From CAIVAT01 sp037141055 (GTDB lineage: Bacteria > Bacteroidota > Bacteroidia > Bacteroidales > FEN-979): a DNA stretch of 43,715 bases. This document shows, in pieces, positions 9,328 to 19,226 of the stretch. The position numbers and the translations under genes were made by a program. How positions within the stretch are numbered: the stretch's first letter is position 1; every line of letters begins with the position of its first letter. The stretch lies in NCBI GenBank assembly GCA_037141055.1, contig JBAXDH010000013.1:1-43715 (forward strand), in the 5' to 3' direction. The notes beneath the pieces are model-generated. The model had not been told where the DNA came from and made no database searches. It was given only the letters and a program-made list of their open reading frames with translations.

Positions 9328-10776
9328 ATGAAAAAATCAGTCTTATTATCATTTCTCTTATTAATGTTCGTTGCCGTAGAAACCCTGGCTGCGAACCCCG
9401 GCGGCCCGACCGGTAAGAAAGTAACGGTGTACACCACTGCAGAAAATACGCAATTCAGGCTCACCGCCACGGAAACCCTGCAATTGGCTGATTTCAGCCA
9501 GCCACTGGAAACGCAACCCTGCATCTTTGTGGATCCGGCAAAGACATTTCAGACCTTCATCGGCATCGGGGCGGCATTGACCGATGCTTCGGCAGAAACC
9601 TTCGCAAAACTGCCGTCGGATAAGCAAAAAGAGATTTTGGAAAAATATTTTGATCCGCAGAAGGGAATAGGCTATACCCTTGCACGGACAAACATCCACA
9701 GTTGCGATTTTTCAAGCGGCAGTTACACCTACGTCGATGAAAATGATGCCGCGCTGAAATCCTTCAGTGTCGCTCACGACCGGGAATTCAGGATTCCGTT
9801 CATCAAACGTGCCATTGCAGCGGCGGGGGGAAAGCTTACGTTGTTTGCCAGTCCGTGGAGCCCGCCGGCATGGATGAAAGACAACAACGACATGCTTCAC
9901 GGGGGAAAGCTCAAACCTGCCTTTTACCAGAGCTGGTCCGATTATTTTGTGAAATTCATCAACGCATACGAAGCGGAAGGGATCCCCGTGTGGGGCATCA
10001 GCGTCCAGAACGAACCCATGGCGACCCAAAAATGGGAGTCATGCATATACACTGCCACCGAGGAGCGCGATTTCATTAAGAATTACCTCGGTCCTGCACT
10101 GGCAAAGGCCGGGATGGGCGGAAAAAAACTCATCGCCTGGGATCACAACCGCGACCTGATCTACCAGCGTGCAAGCACGATCCTCAGCGATCCCGAAGCC
10201 GCAAAATATGTGTGGGGCATTGGTTTTCACTGGTATGAAACCTGGACAGGCGGCGGTAACATCTTCGACAATGTAAAGCGGGTGTCCGAGGCATTTCCCG
10301 ACAAGAACCTGATTTTTACCGAAGGATGTGCCGAGAGCTTCACTTTCAGCAGGATGAATGATTGGAAATGGGGTGAAGTTTATGGCCGGAACATGGTGAA
10401 TGATTTTAACAACGGCACCGTCGGGTGGACCGACTGGAACATTTTACTCGATGAAACAGGCGGCCCCAACCATGTTCAGAACCTCTGTTTCGCCCCGATG
10501 CATGCCAACACCAAAACAGGGGAGCTGTATTACCTCAGTTCATTTTATTACATCGGGCATTTCTCGAAATTCATCCGCCCGGGCGCGAAACGGATCATCA
10601 GTTCGGCCAGCCGCGGACAATTGATCACGACGGCATTTCTGAACACCGACGGAAAAATTGCCGTCATCGTGATGAACCAGGGGGATGATAAAATACCTTA
10701 CCGGATCTGGATTTCTGGGCAGGCGGCTGAAACCACGAGTTTGCCGCATTCCATACAAACATTGGTTATTGAATAA
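9328..10776 (+). CDS. GH30 glycoside hydrolase (probable beta-1,6-glucanase type), second copy
   Basis: A 482-residue GH30 enzyme, paralogous to the first GH30 protein in this window. A type I signal peptide (cleavage near ETLAA-N, about residue 22) has no lipobox Cys, so it is probably periplasmic rather than surface-anchored. Catalytic landmarks are FASPWSPPAWMK (about 173-184), the acid/base in SVQNEP (E229) and the nucleophile in IFTEGCAES (E332). The C-terminal beta-sandwich includes FSKFIRPGAKRI. A periplasmic and a surface copy of the same family fit sequential breakdown before and after import. It follows the GH5 gene by 136 nt and precedes the PA14-GH3 gene by 51 nt. Confidence 0.88.
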   Translation: MKKSVLLSFLLLMFVAVETLAANPGGPTGKKVTVYTTAENTQFRLTATETLQLADFSQPLETQPCIFVDPAKTFQTFIGIGAALTDASAETFAKLPSDKQKEILEKYFDPQKGIGYTLARTNIHSCDFSSGSYTYVDENDAALKSFSVAHDREFRIPFIKRAIAAAGGKLTLFASPWSPPAWMKDNNDMLHGGKLKPAFYQSWSDYFVKFINAYEAEGIPVWGISVQNEPMATQKWESCIYTATEERDFIKNYLGPALAKAGMGGKKLIAWDHNRDLIYQRASTILSDPEAAKYVWGIGFHWYETWTGGGNIFDNVKRVSEAFPDKNLIFTEGCAESFTFSRMNDWKWGEVYGRNMVNDFNNGTVGWTDWNILLDETGGPNHVQNLCFAPMHANTKTGELYYLSSFYYIGHFSKFIRPGAKRIISSASRGQLITTAFLNTDGKIAVIVMNQGDDKIPYRIWISGQAAETTSLPHSIQTLVIE

Positions 10777-10794
10777 CTGACCATAAGCAATCAT

Positions 10795-10820
10795 TTTCAC
10801 CGCAAAGGCGCGAAGACGCG
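10795..10820 (+). repeat. Short GCAAAGGCGC/GAAGACGCG intergenic element
   Basis: The stretch containing CGCAAAGGCGCGAAGACGCG ends 7 nt before the GH3 start codon. It resembles the GGTGCAAAGACGCTG arm of the hairpin at 6352-6400. From general knowledge, GCAAAG/GACGC units recur between genes in Bacteroidota chromosomes. Its function is unknown. Its position just before the start codon could affect translation of the GH3 gene. Confidence 0.5.
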
Positions 10821-10827
10821 AATTATT

Positions 10828-13350
10828 ATGAAGAACGGAATGAAATTTTTTTTATTGGGAATTGTATGGTTTCTCACGCCATCACATTTCAGCCAGGCGC
10901 AGGTGTATAAGGATCCGGCAGCAGGTACCGAGGCGAGGATAAAGGATTTGCTTGTGAAAATGACCCTCGATGAAAAAATTTACCAGCTCTCCGGTTATGG
11001 CGATATTGGTTTCGACACCCGGGAAAATAAACGGCTTGGCATCCCCGGCTTCAAAATGACAGACGGTCCGCTGGGCGTTCGCTGGGGCAAAGCCACCTCC
11101 TTTCCCTGCGGCGTCGCTCTGGCCGCGACCTGGGACACAGCCCTGATTGCACGGCTTGCAACAGCTCTGGCCGAGGAAACGCATGCGAAGGGCCGGAATT
11201 ACCTCCTCGGACCCTGCGTGAATATCCACCGTTTTCCGGCAGGCGGCCGCAACTTCGAAAGCTATGGCGAAGATCCGTGGCTTGCCTCACGCCTGGCGGT
11301 GAATTACATCCGCACGCTGCAATCGCATGGAGTGATTGCCAGCGTAAAGCATTTTGCCCTGAACAACCAGGAGTGGCGGCGTACCGAAGTCAACGTCGCA
11401 GCCGATGAACGGACCATGCGTGAAATTTACCTGCCGGCATTTGAGGCGGCCGTGAAGGAAGCCGGAGTTTATACGGTGATGTCGGCATACAACAAAGTAA
11501 ACGGCTGGTGGTGCAGCGAAAATAAAGTGTTGCTGACCGGCATACTGAAAAATGAGTGGGGTTTCAAAGGGCTGGTGGTATCCGACTGGGTTTCCACCCA
11601 CTCAACCGTCAACGCGGCAAACAACGGACTCGACCTTGAGATGCCTTCGGGCGATGTGTTTTCAAAGGCAAAGCTGAAAAAAGCGATCAGCGAGGGAAAA
11701 GTTTCCGAAGCAACCATCAACGACAAAGTAACGCGGATTCTCAGGGTGAAATTCCAGGCCGGTTTGTTCGACCGGCAGATCAGTCCCGATACGACGGTTC
11801 TGACCGGTGAAGCACATAAAAACCTTGCCCGGGAAATTGCCCGGGAAAGCATCGTGCTGCTGAAAAATGACCGGAACCTGCTTCCGCTGGACATGGACAA
11901 CCTGAAGAAAATTGCCGTGATCGGGCCAAATGCTGCCGTTGCGCGCGTTGGCGGAGGAGGCAGTTCGCGTGTGATTCCTTACTACAGCATCTCTCCGCTC
12001 GGGGCCATCGAAAAAATGGTCGGCGATGTTACCAGGGTTTACTATGCCCCGGGGGATGAACTCCTTTCAACACCAATTCTTCCAATTGGGCCGGAATTCC
12101 TCAAACCTGCGACCTTCCCGGGCAACGGACTTACCGCAGAATACTTCGGCAATAAAAAGCTGGAGGGAAAACCTGTGCTGACCCGCATCGATTCAACCGT
12201 ATATTTCAACTGGGAGGATGATCCTCCCGCCCCGGGAATCGGAAAGGATGGTTATTCGGTACGCTGGAGCGGAACCGTCACGCCGCCGGAAACGAGATCC
12301 TATACATTTTACACGGCCAGTGACGACGGGGTGATGCTCTTCATCGACGGGAAGAAAGTGATCGATAACTGGAGCGACCACGGCACCAGTGTCGATTCGG
12401 TAAAAGTTGACCTGGCTGCAGGCAAAGCTTATCCTGTCACGGTCGAATACTATGAGAACGGCGGGAATGCAGTGATGATGCTCGGATGGGACCTCCCCCA
12501 GGATAAACGAAACAATACGATGATTGCCGATGCCGTGAACGCCGCCCGTTCGGCGGAAGTTGCCATTGTTTTTGCCGGAACATCCGACAGCTACGAAAGC
12601 GAAGGATTCGACCGTATCGGCGGTCTTCGTTTACCCGGGAACCAGGATGACCTCATCAGGGCAGTTGCTGAAGCAAACCCGAACACCATCGTGGTGCTGA
12701 ACACGGGCACGCCGGTGATCACCGAAAAGTGGCTGGCCAAAGTTCCGGTATTGCTCGAAGCTTTCTTTCCCGGCCAGGAAGGCGGCAATGCGATTGCAGA
12801 CATCCTGTTCGGTCATAGCAGCCCCTCGGCAAAACTTCCGTTTTCCTTCATCAGCGGGTACGGTCAAACTCCGGCATACAAGGGGTACATGAATGCCAGC
12901 CTTGAAGCGCCATACGGCGAAGGCATCTTTGTGGGTTACAGGTACCTCGAAAAAAACAACCTTGTTCCCACGTTCCCGTTTGGATTCGGGTTATCATATA
13001 CCACCTTCAGCTATTCGGATATCCGGGTGTTAACCGGGGAAAACAATACTTTCAGTGTTTCGGTAAAAGTAAAAAACACGGGCAGTGTTGCCGGTTCCGA
13101 GATTGTCCAGCTTTATGTTTCAGAGGCGAACAGCCGCGTATCCAGGCCAGCCAAGGAACTGAAGGGATTTGTAAAAATAACACTGGAACCGGGCCAGGAA
13201 AAACAGGTAACTTTGCCGTTGAACTTTCGCTCCTTCGCCTGGTTTGACAGCGCAGGCCGGAAATGGACGGCAGATCCCGGCACATATGATATCCTGGTCG
13301 GAAGTTCTTCCGCAGATATCAGGGCTAATACCCGTGTAATGGTGCAGTAG
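10828..13350 (+). CDS. GH3 beta-glucosidase with PA14 insert
   Basis: An 840-residue exo-acting beta-glucosidase. The signal peptide ends near SQAQ (about residue 25). The GH3 N-terminal barrel contains KHFALNNQE (about 174-182) and the nucleophile in VVSDW (D253). The (alpha/beta)6 domain is interrupted by a PA14 domain (about 434-560, including the DDGVMLFIDGK strand). It then resumes with YESEGFDR, where E592 is the likely acid/base. A C-terminal fibronectin type III-like domain occupies about 745-835. PA14 inserts shape the active-site pocket in this GH3 subgroup. Its likely job is to release glucose from oligosaccharides made by the GH30 and GH5 enzymes, probably in the periplasm. Linkage preference cannot be read from sequence. 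SusC2 begins 43 nt downstream. Confidence 0.93.
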   Translation: MKNGMKFFLLGIVWFLTPSHFSQAQVYKDPAAGTEARIKDLLVKMTLDEKIYQLSGYGDIGFDTRENKRLGIPGFKMTDGPLGVRWGKATSFPCGVALAATWDTALIARLATALAEETHAKGRNYLLGPCVNIHRFPAGGRNFESYGEDPWLASRLAVNYIRTLQSHGVIASVKHFALNNQEWRRTEVNVAADERTMREIYLPAFEAAVKEAGVYTVMSAYNKVNGWWCSENKVLLTGILKNEWGFKGLVVSDWVSTHSTVNAANNGLDLEMPSGDVFSKAKLKKAISEGKVSEATINDKVTRILRVKFQAGLFDRQISPDTTVLTGEAHKNLAREIARESIVLLKNDRNLLPLDMDNLKKIAVIGPNAAVARVGGGGSSRVIPYYSISPLGAIEKMVGDVTRVYYAPGDELLSTPILPIGPEFLKPATFPGNGLTAEYFGNKKLEGKPVLTRIDSTVYFNWEDDPPAPGIGKDGYSVRWSGTVTPPETRSYTFYTASDDGVMLFIDGKKVIDNWSDHGTSVDSVKVDLAAGKAYPVTVEYYENGGNAVMMLGWDLPQDKRNNTMIADAVNAARSAEVAIVFAGTSDSYESEGFDRIGGLRLPGNQDDLIRAVAEANPNTIVVLNTGTPVITEKWLAKVPVLLEAFFPGQEGGNAIADILFGHSSPSAKLPFSFISGYGQTPAYKGYMNASLEAPYGEGIFVGYRYLEKNNLVPTFPFGFGLSYTTFSYSDIRVLTGENNTFSVSVKVKNTGSVAGSEIVQLYVSEANSRVSRPAKELKGFVKITLEPGQEKQVTLPLNFRSFAWFDSAGRKWTADPGTYDILVGSSSADIRANTRVMVQ

Positions 13351-13393
13351 ATTTTTGTAATTTAGTCAACAGTTCACACATAATATTCAGACC

Positions 13394-16300
13394 ATGCAAA
13401 AGGATACAAGATTTATAAGTTTTTCCGGGATATTAAGCGCCCTGCTGATCTTCCTCCTGGTTGCCGGTTTTGGCTCCCCTTCCCGGGCCCAGGTCCGTTC
13501 CATCAAGGGAACCGTGACCGCCGCGGACACGAAGGAAACCCTGCCGGGAACAACCATCCTGGTGAAAGGAACCGTAACGGGTGGCGTGAGCGATGTGGAC
13601 GGTAATTTCAGCATCAAAACAACAGAGTCGGCTCCCGTGCTGGTATTTTCCTACCTTGGTTACAAGACGCAGGAAATTGCCGTTGGCGAAAAACTGGTGA
13701 TCGACGTCACCATGCAGCCGCAAAAGACGTCTTTGGACGAAGTGGTCGTGATTGCATACGGAACTGTCAGGAAAAGTGACCTTTCCGGTTCCGTAGGATC
13801 TATCAAAACGGACGACATCACAAAAATAACTGCACTGAACCCGGTTCAGAGCCTGCAGGGACAGGTATCAGGAGTGCAGGTTTCGAGCGTTTCCGGAACG
13901 CCGGGAGAAAGTCCGATGGTCAGAATCAGGGGAACTGGAACCATCTGGGGTGCTTCACCGATCTATGTGGTGGATGGAGTAATCCTCGACGATATTTCGT
14001 TTATCAATTCGTCCGACATCCAGTCCATGGAAGTGCTCAAAGATGCATCCGCCAACTCCATGTACGGATCGCGCGGTGCAAACGGTGTCATCCTGGTTAC
14101 AACGAAAACCGGGAAAGCCGGTGATGGAAAAACATTGTTCAATTTTTCCAGTGAAGTCGGCATCCAGAAACTGGCCAGCAAGATCAAACTCCTGAATGGT
14201 CATGATTTTGCGGTGATTTCCAATGAAATAAAACCCGGAACGTACAACAATGTCGACAAGGTTCCCAGCACCGACTGGCAGGACCTGGTATTTCATACGG
14301 CTCCCGTTTACAGTATTCAGATGTCAGCCTCCGGATCGTCCAAAACCGTTCAGTATTTTATCAGCGGCAGTTATTTCAAACAGGGCGGGATCATCGACAA
14401 ATCAAATTATGAGCGCATCACGGTGAAATTCAACAATACCTATAATCTGACAAAATATGTAAAGTTTGGCAACAACCTCACCCTGGCGCCGTATTCCCAG
14501 CAGTTTTCACCCGATGTAACCTATGCGGCCTACAGGGCAAAGCCGGTTATCACGCCCTACTACGCCAACGGCAGTTTTGCATCGGTCGACGGCGTCGGCA
14601 ACCCGCTCGCCTCCCTCGAGTACTCGAACAGCTACAGGAAAGGCATCCGCGGTGTGGGAAATGTTTTTGCTGAGGTGAATTTTCTGAAATCCTTCACCTT
14701 TAAGACGAGTTTCGGGTTGGATGCATCCTATAATAAGTCCGAAAGTTTTACCCCGGCTTACAAGGTGTTAAATCCTGATGGTTCGGTTTCCCAGCAGAAC
14801 AACCCGCTGAGCGATCTTTCAAAAAGCTGGGACGACGATCTGACCTGGCTGTGGGAAAACACCCTTTCATACCAGCATACCTTCGGCAAGCATTTCATTG
14901 ATGCCGTTGCCGGATACACCATGCAGGATGCGAAGTCGGAGTTCATGAACACCGAAGGAAAAAACCTGAAGCGCGACGATCCCAATTTCTGGTACATCCG
15001 CCCGATATACATCTATGATCCGAACCAGAGCGTCAACACCATCGGGAGCTTTTACAACGGAATCGGCCAGTATTATTCAATGATTTCATATCTCTTCAGG
15101 GTCAATTACACCTTCAATCAGAAATACATCGCTACGGTGACATTCCGCCGCGACGGGTCATCAAAATTCAATGAAAAGAACCGTTACAGCAACTTTCCGT
15201 CGTTCGCATTCGGCTGGAACATTTCCCGCGAGAATTTCATGAAGTCGGTCAAAGTGATCAGCAGACTGAAGATCCGCACCAGCTGGGGCCAGGTTGGCAA
15301 TGACAAGATCCCTTACCAGGGCCGGTTTTCAACGGTCAGCGACATGCTTGCCGTTTTTGGCAGCACGCTCGTCCCCGTTTCAGCGGCGTCTTATGGCGTG
15401 AACGGCAACAGCGAACTGAAATGGGAGGTGACTTCGCAGTTCGATGCCGGACTGGAAGTCGGGTTGCTCGACGACCGGCTCACCGGGGAATTCGACTATT
15501 ACCGGCGCGTAACCGATGACATCCTGATCTATCTTGCCACACCCGGGCACCTGGGCAACGGACCGGGCGCGCTTGTCCCGTTCAACGCCGGATCGGTGCT
15601 CAACCGCGGATTCGAATTCAACGTAGGCTGGCGCGACCAGGCCGGCAAGGTCAAATATAACGTGGCACTGGTCGGTTCCACGCTGCACAATGAAATGCTG
15701 TCGATCGGCGGCACCAGCGGCGCCGATACGGAACTGCGGGGCGGTTACCTTTCAAACGGACAGCCGGTTACCCGCACCATTGTCGGGATTCCGCTCGGTT
15801 CCTTTTATGGTTACCAGACCGACGGCATCTTCCAGACCCAGGCCGAACTCAACGCCTATCCCCATTTAAGCGACGCTGGCGTGGGCGATCTGAGGTTCAA
15901 GGATGTTAACGGCGACGGAAAACTCGACGGGCGCGACCGGACCAACATCGGTTCGCCCATCCCGACGTTCATCCTCGGGCTTAACGTTGGGATCGAGGTT
16001 TTCGGGATTGATCTTTCGGCCAGCATCCAGGGGCAGACCGGGAACAAAATCTTCAATGCAAAAAATGCAGTACGGCCCGATCCGTACAATTTTGAACAGA
16101 CCGTCATGGACCGGTGGACCGGACCCGGAACAAGCACCACCGAGCCGAGGCCTTCTTTTGGCGGTTACAATTACACCCCTTCCGACCACTTTGTGCAGGA
16201 CGGCTCGTTTATCAGGGTCCGCAATGTTTCGCTGGGATATACCCTGCCGCAAAACTGGAGCAAAAAAATATCGATGCAGAAACTCCGTTTGTATGTGAAA

Positions 16301-16441
16301 GCGGATAATCTCTACACATTTACAAAATATACCGGCTATTCTCCTGAAATCGGGAGCAACGACGTGCTGTCAACCGGGATAGATCAGGGCATTTACCCGA
16401 TCACTGCTGTTTATTCTGTCGGGATTAACTTAAACTTTTAA
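13394..16441 (+). CDS. SusC/RagA-family TonB-dependent transporter 2
   Basis: A 1015-residue outer-membrane transporter. The signal peptide ends near SRAQ (about residue 33). A carboxypeptidase-regulatory-like domain follows (GTVTAADTKETLPGTTILVKG), then the SusC signature EVVVIAYGTVRKSDLSGSV, the plug and the beta-barrel. The barrel loop FKDVNGDGKLDGRDRTNIG matches the equivalent loop in SusC1. No STN domain is present. SusD2 begins 5 nt after the stop, so the two are translationally close. Downstream LamG-like and GH144 genes suggest that this pair imports beta-1,2-glucan fragments, by position only. Sequence divergence from SusC1 in barrel loops fits a different ligand. Confidence 0.96.
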   Translation: MQKDTRFISFSGILSALLIFLLVAGFGSPSRAQVRSIKGTVTAADTKETLPGTTILVKGTVTGGVSDVDGNFSIKTTESAPVLVFSYLGYKTQEIAVGEKLVIDVTMQPQKTSLDEVVVIAYGTVRKSDLSGSVGSIKTDDITKITALNPVQSLQGQVSGVQVSSVSGTPGESPMVRIRGTGTIWGASPIYVVDGVILDDISFINSSDIQSMEVLKDASANSMYGSRGANGVILVTTKTGKAGDGKTLFNFSSEVGIQKLASKIKLLNGHDFAVISNEIKPGTYNNVDKVPSTDWQDLVFHTAPVYSIQMSASGSSKTVQYFISGSYFKQGGIIDKSNYERITVKFNNTYNLTKYVKFGNNLTLAPYSQQFSPDVTYAAYRAKPVITPYYANGSFASVDGVGNPLASLEYSNSYRKGIRGVGNVFAEVNFLKSFTFKTSFGLDASYNKSESFTPAYKVLNPDGSVSQQNNPLSDLSKSWDDDLTWLWENTLSYQHTFGKHFIDAVAGYTMQDAKSEFMNTEGKNLKRDDPNFWYIRPIYIYDPNQSVNTIGSFYNGIGQYYSMISYLFRVNYTFNQKYIATVTFRRDGSSKFNEKNRYSNFPSFAFGWNISRENFMKSVKVISRLKIRTSWGQVGNDKIPYQGRFSTVSDMLAVFGSTLVPVSAASYGVNGNSELKWEVTSQFDAGLEVGLLDDRLTGEFDYYRRVTDDILIYLATPGHLGNGPGALVPFNAGSVLNRGFEFNVGWRDQAGKVKYNVALVGSTLHNEMLSIGGTSGADTELRGGYLSNGQPVTRTIVGIPLGSFYGYQTDGIFQTQAELNAYPHLSDAGVGDLRFKDVNGDGKLDGRDRTNIGSPIPTFILGLNVGIEVFGIDLSASIQGQTGNKIFNAKNAVRPDPYNFEQTVMDRWTGPGTSTTEPRPSFGGYNYTPSDHFVQDGSFIRVRNVSLGYTLPQNWSKKISMQKLRLYVKADNLYTFTKYTGYSPEIGSNDVLSTGIDQGIYPITAVYSVGINLNF

Positions 16442-16446
16442 GGAAT

Positions 16447-17940
16447 ATGAAGACAACGAAATACATCATCGTACTGATCCCGGCCTTCCTGATCCTGTTA
16501 ACCACCCCGGGATGTAAAAAATTCCTGGATAAATCCCCGCAGGGAGAAATGACACAGGAGGTGTTCCCCACCACTGCAGCCGATGCGCTGAACGCCACCA
16601 ATGCAGCCTACACGACGCTTCGCGAATGGAATTATCATTCGGGCGGCTATCCCATAACCGATATCATGTCGGATGACGCACGAAAGGGAAGCAACCCGTC
16701 CGACCAGGCATCAACCGTTGGCCCGTACGACACCTTCACCATCACGCCTACGCAGGACGGCCTCGACCGCTGGTGGAATCAATTGTATGTTGGCGTAAAA
16801 CGCTGCAACGTGGTGATCGAGAAAGTCCCGCTGATTTCCATGGACCAGGCATTGAAAACCCGGTACCTCGCTGAAGCAAGGTTCGTGCGCGGATTGATCT
16901 ATTTTGATTTTGTGCGTGCCTGGGGCGGCGTTCCGCTGGTCACCACCCTCACGCCGCCGTTGCACCTGCCAAGGGCGTCGAAGGAGGAGGTTTATGCGCA
17001 GATCATTGCCGACCTGGAGTTTGCAGCCGCCAGCCTTCCTGAACGCAGCGAATATGAAGGCAAAGACATGGGACGGGCCACCAAAGGTGCTGCCAACGCA
17101 TTTTTAGCCAGGGTTGCCCTGTGGATGCACGATTTCGAAAATGCGGAAAAATATGCCATGCTTGTCATCAATTCAACACAGTACGGACTTGAACCGGTAT
17201 ATACGGATGCATGCGGTGTGAACGGGCAGAACGGCCCGGAAGCCATTTTTGAAATCGGCGCCCTGCCCTACGACGGAACCGAAAATGGCGGGAACCAATA
17301 TGGAAACACCCAGGGCGTGAGGGGAAGTCCCAACCGCGGCTGGGGATTCAACCGCCCGTCCATCGACCTGCGCAACTCTTTCGAGCAAGGTGATCCGCGG
17401 TATAAGGGAACCGTGATCAACCTGAATGACACCATCGACGGAGTGGTGATCCTTGGTGACGGCACCACCCCCGATGTAACCAAGGACGACAAGGGCAACA
17501 TCATCGAGATCGAATGTTACAACCGAAAGGTGTGGGTCCCCGGAGACAACACCTCCACGCAGTGGGGCCACAACCGGCGAATGATGCGCTATTCCGACGT
17601 GCTCCTGGTGGCTGCCGAAGCGCTGAATGAAAACGGGAAGTCATCTCAGGCACTTACATACCTGAACATGGTCAGGGAGAGGGCCCGCCAGGGCAACCCC
17701 GCCATTTTACCCGATATAACGACCACCGTCAAGAGCGAACTGAGCGACATTATTTTCAACGAGCGCCGGCACGAGCTGGCCATGGAAGGCTGGCGATTCT
17801 GGGACCTGGTCAGAACCGGGCGTGCTGCAGCAGCCATGGCTCCGCTGGGATTCATCGCAGGCAAGAATGAACTGCTGCCCATACCGCAAAGCGAAATAGA
17901 TAATTCGCAGGGAACATTGACCCAAAATCCGAACTGGTAA
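16447..17940 (+). CDS. SusD/RagB-family glycan-binding lipoprotein 2
   Basis: A 497-residue partner of SusC2. The N-terminus has a signal peptide ending in TTPGC followed by KKFLDKSPQGEMT, typical of SusD lipoproteins. The landmark helix RGLIYFDFVRAWGGVPLVTT lies in the TPR-like region. The C-terminal motifs YLNMVRERARQG, NERRHELAMEGWRFWDLVRTGRA and the ending IPQSEIDNSQGTLTQNPNW are all present. It is expected to bind oligosaccharide at the cell surface and close the SusC2 barrel. The LamG-like lipoprotein gene follows after 37 nt, in the place usually held by additional surface glycan-binding proteins. Confidence 0.96.
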   Translation: MKTTKYIIVLIPAFLILLTTPGCKKFLDKSPQGEMTQEVFPTTAADALNATNAAYTTLREWNYHSGGYPITDIMSDDARKGSNPSDQASTVGPYDTFTITPTQDGLDRWWNQLYVGVKRCNVVIEKVPLISMDQALKTRYLAEARFVRGLIYFDFVRAWGGVPLVTTLTPPLHLPRASKEEVYAQIIADLEFAAASLPERSEYEGKDMGRATKGAANAFLARVALWMHDFENAEKYAMLVINSTQYGLEPVYTDACGVNGQNGPEAIFEIGALPYDGTENGGNQYGNTQGVRGSPNRGWGFNRPSIDLRNSFEQGDPRYKGTVINLNDTIDGVVILGDGTTPDVTKDDKGNIIEIECYNRKVWVPGDNTSTQWGHNRRMMRYSDVLLVAAEALNENGKSSQALTYLNMVRERARQGNPAILPDITTTVKSELSDIIFNERRHELAMEGWRFWDLVRTGRAAAAMAPLGFIAGKNELLPIPQSEIDNSQGTLTQNPNW

Positions 17941-17977
17941 TCCATAAACGAAAATTCAACCAAAAAATCCCAATAAT

Positions 17978-19216
17978 ATGAAAAAGCAAATCATCTTTAT
18001 GAGTTCATTGCTTGTTGCGATTACGCTCCTGATCGGTCATTCCGGTTGCAAAAAGAACACAGCAACAACTTCATTCGCGGTTACCACCATCCTGGCAGGA
18101 ACCATTGATCTGAACGGGGCCACATCGCCCACCAATGTTCCGCCCAATGCGACCATCGTTGCCACATTCTCCGCCGGTGTAAATCCTGCCAGCGTGGTCA
18201 ACGCCGTAACCCTGGTAAGGGACTATGATACGTCGAACGTCAATTTGATTGTGTCTGTGTCAGGAAGCAGCATCACCATTGTGCCCGAAGTCAACCTTTC
18301 AAACGGCTCGTTGTATTATTTGAATTTCTCTTCCGCCATTACTTCCACCGACGGCCAGACCCTGGCTGGCTTTAAACGGACTTTTACAACCGTCGGCACA
18401 TTTGTCCCGGACGGCATGGAAGCATTCTGGAGCTTTGAAAGCACCGCGGCAGATGTACTGAATCATTACAATCCAAAAGTCGGCGGGGTCATCGACCTGA
18501 CCTATGGACCTTCGTTTTCGGCAGGTGCAGGCATGGCGGCGAAATTCAATGGCACTTCCACGCTCATCGAAATCCCTAAAGGGGACTCGCTCATGCGTGC
18601 CGACGAATTCACGCTGGCATTCTGGATTTTTGCCGATACTACCTCCCGGAAGGGACAATTTACCATGGGCTGCGCCGGCTGGTTCGGTTTCCAGTTCGAA
18701 ATTTTCGGTGCCTACGACGGATGTAAAATGGCAGCACAGTATGTAACGGGTGCAGCAACTTCCGCATCACAGGACCTGTACTTCAACGGTGACGGAAAAA
18801 CCAGGGAAAACGGCGGGTGGAAAGGATTTACCTTCAACAAGGATCTGACGGCATCCGGCGGCGTACGGTTTCTGCTGGGCAGCAAATGGGCAAATGTCGT
18901 GTGCAGGTTTAAAGGATCAACAAAAGTCGCCACCATGTATATCAATGGAGAAAAGATGATGGAACAGGACTACAACCTCTACGATCCTCCCATGACGCAG
19001 GCCACAGGGCTTATCTATAACGGTGCCCCGGGGAACAATACGTTTGTGTTCGGATTCATCCAGGATAAGGAAAGTCCGACCATCCTCGACGACTGGGCAA
19101 AATATGAAAGCGCCTCCAACAACCATTTCAAAGGATATCTCGACAATGTGAGGGTTTTCCACAAGGCTTTGACCGAAAAGGAAATCGTCATGATGTACGA
19201 TTCCGAAAAACCATAA
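17978..19216 (+). CDS. Surface lipoprotein with Ig-like and LamG/concanavalin-like domains (probable SGBP)
   Basis: A 412-residue probable surface glycan-binding protein. The signal peptide ends at GHSGC (Cys24), a lipobox with His at -3, so lipidation is likely but not textbook. A Big_5-like Ig domain follows (about 35-138: PPNATIVATFSAGVNP to AGFKRTFTTVG). The C-terminal part (about 145-412) looks like a LamG/concanavalin-type jelly roll, with MEAFWSFEST, EFTLAFWIFADT and a closing GYLDNVRVFHKALTEKEIVMMY. That closing motif is typical of LamG_3 domains. No catalytic Glu pair of GH16 type (ExDxxE) is seen, so binding rather than hydrolysis is inferred. It sits between SusD2 and the GH144 gene, and its Ig-like domain resembles those of the GH144 protein. 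Confidence 0.8.
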   Translation: MKKQIIFMSSLLVAITLLIGHSGCKKNTATTSFAVTTILAGTIDLNGATSPTNVPPNATIVATFSAGVNPASVVNAVTLVRDYDTSNVNLIVSVSGSSITIVPEVNLSNGSLYYLNFSSAITSTDGQTLAGFKRTFTTVGTFVPDGMEAFWSFESTAADVLNHYNPKVGGVIDLTYGPSFSAGAGMAAKFNGTSTLIEIPKGDSLMRADEFTLAFWIFADTTSRKGQFTMGCAGWFGFQFEIFGAYDGCKMAAQYVTGAATSASQDLYFNGDGKTRENGGWKGFTFNKDLTASGGVRFLLGSKWANVVCRFKGSTKVATMYINGEKMMEQDYNLYDPPMTQATGLIYNGAPGNNTFVFGFIQDKESPTILDDWAKYESASNNHFKGYLDNVRVFHKALTEKEIVMMYDSEKP

Positions 19217-19226
19217 TTTACCGCTG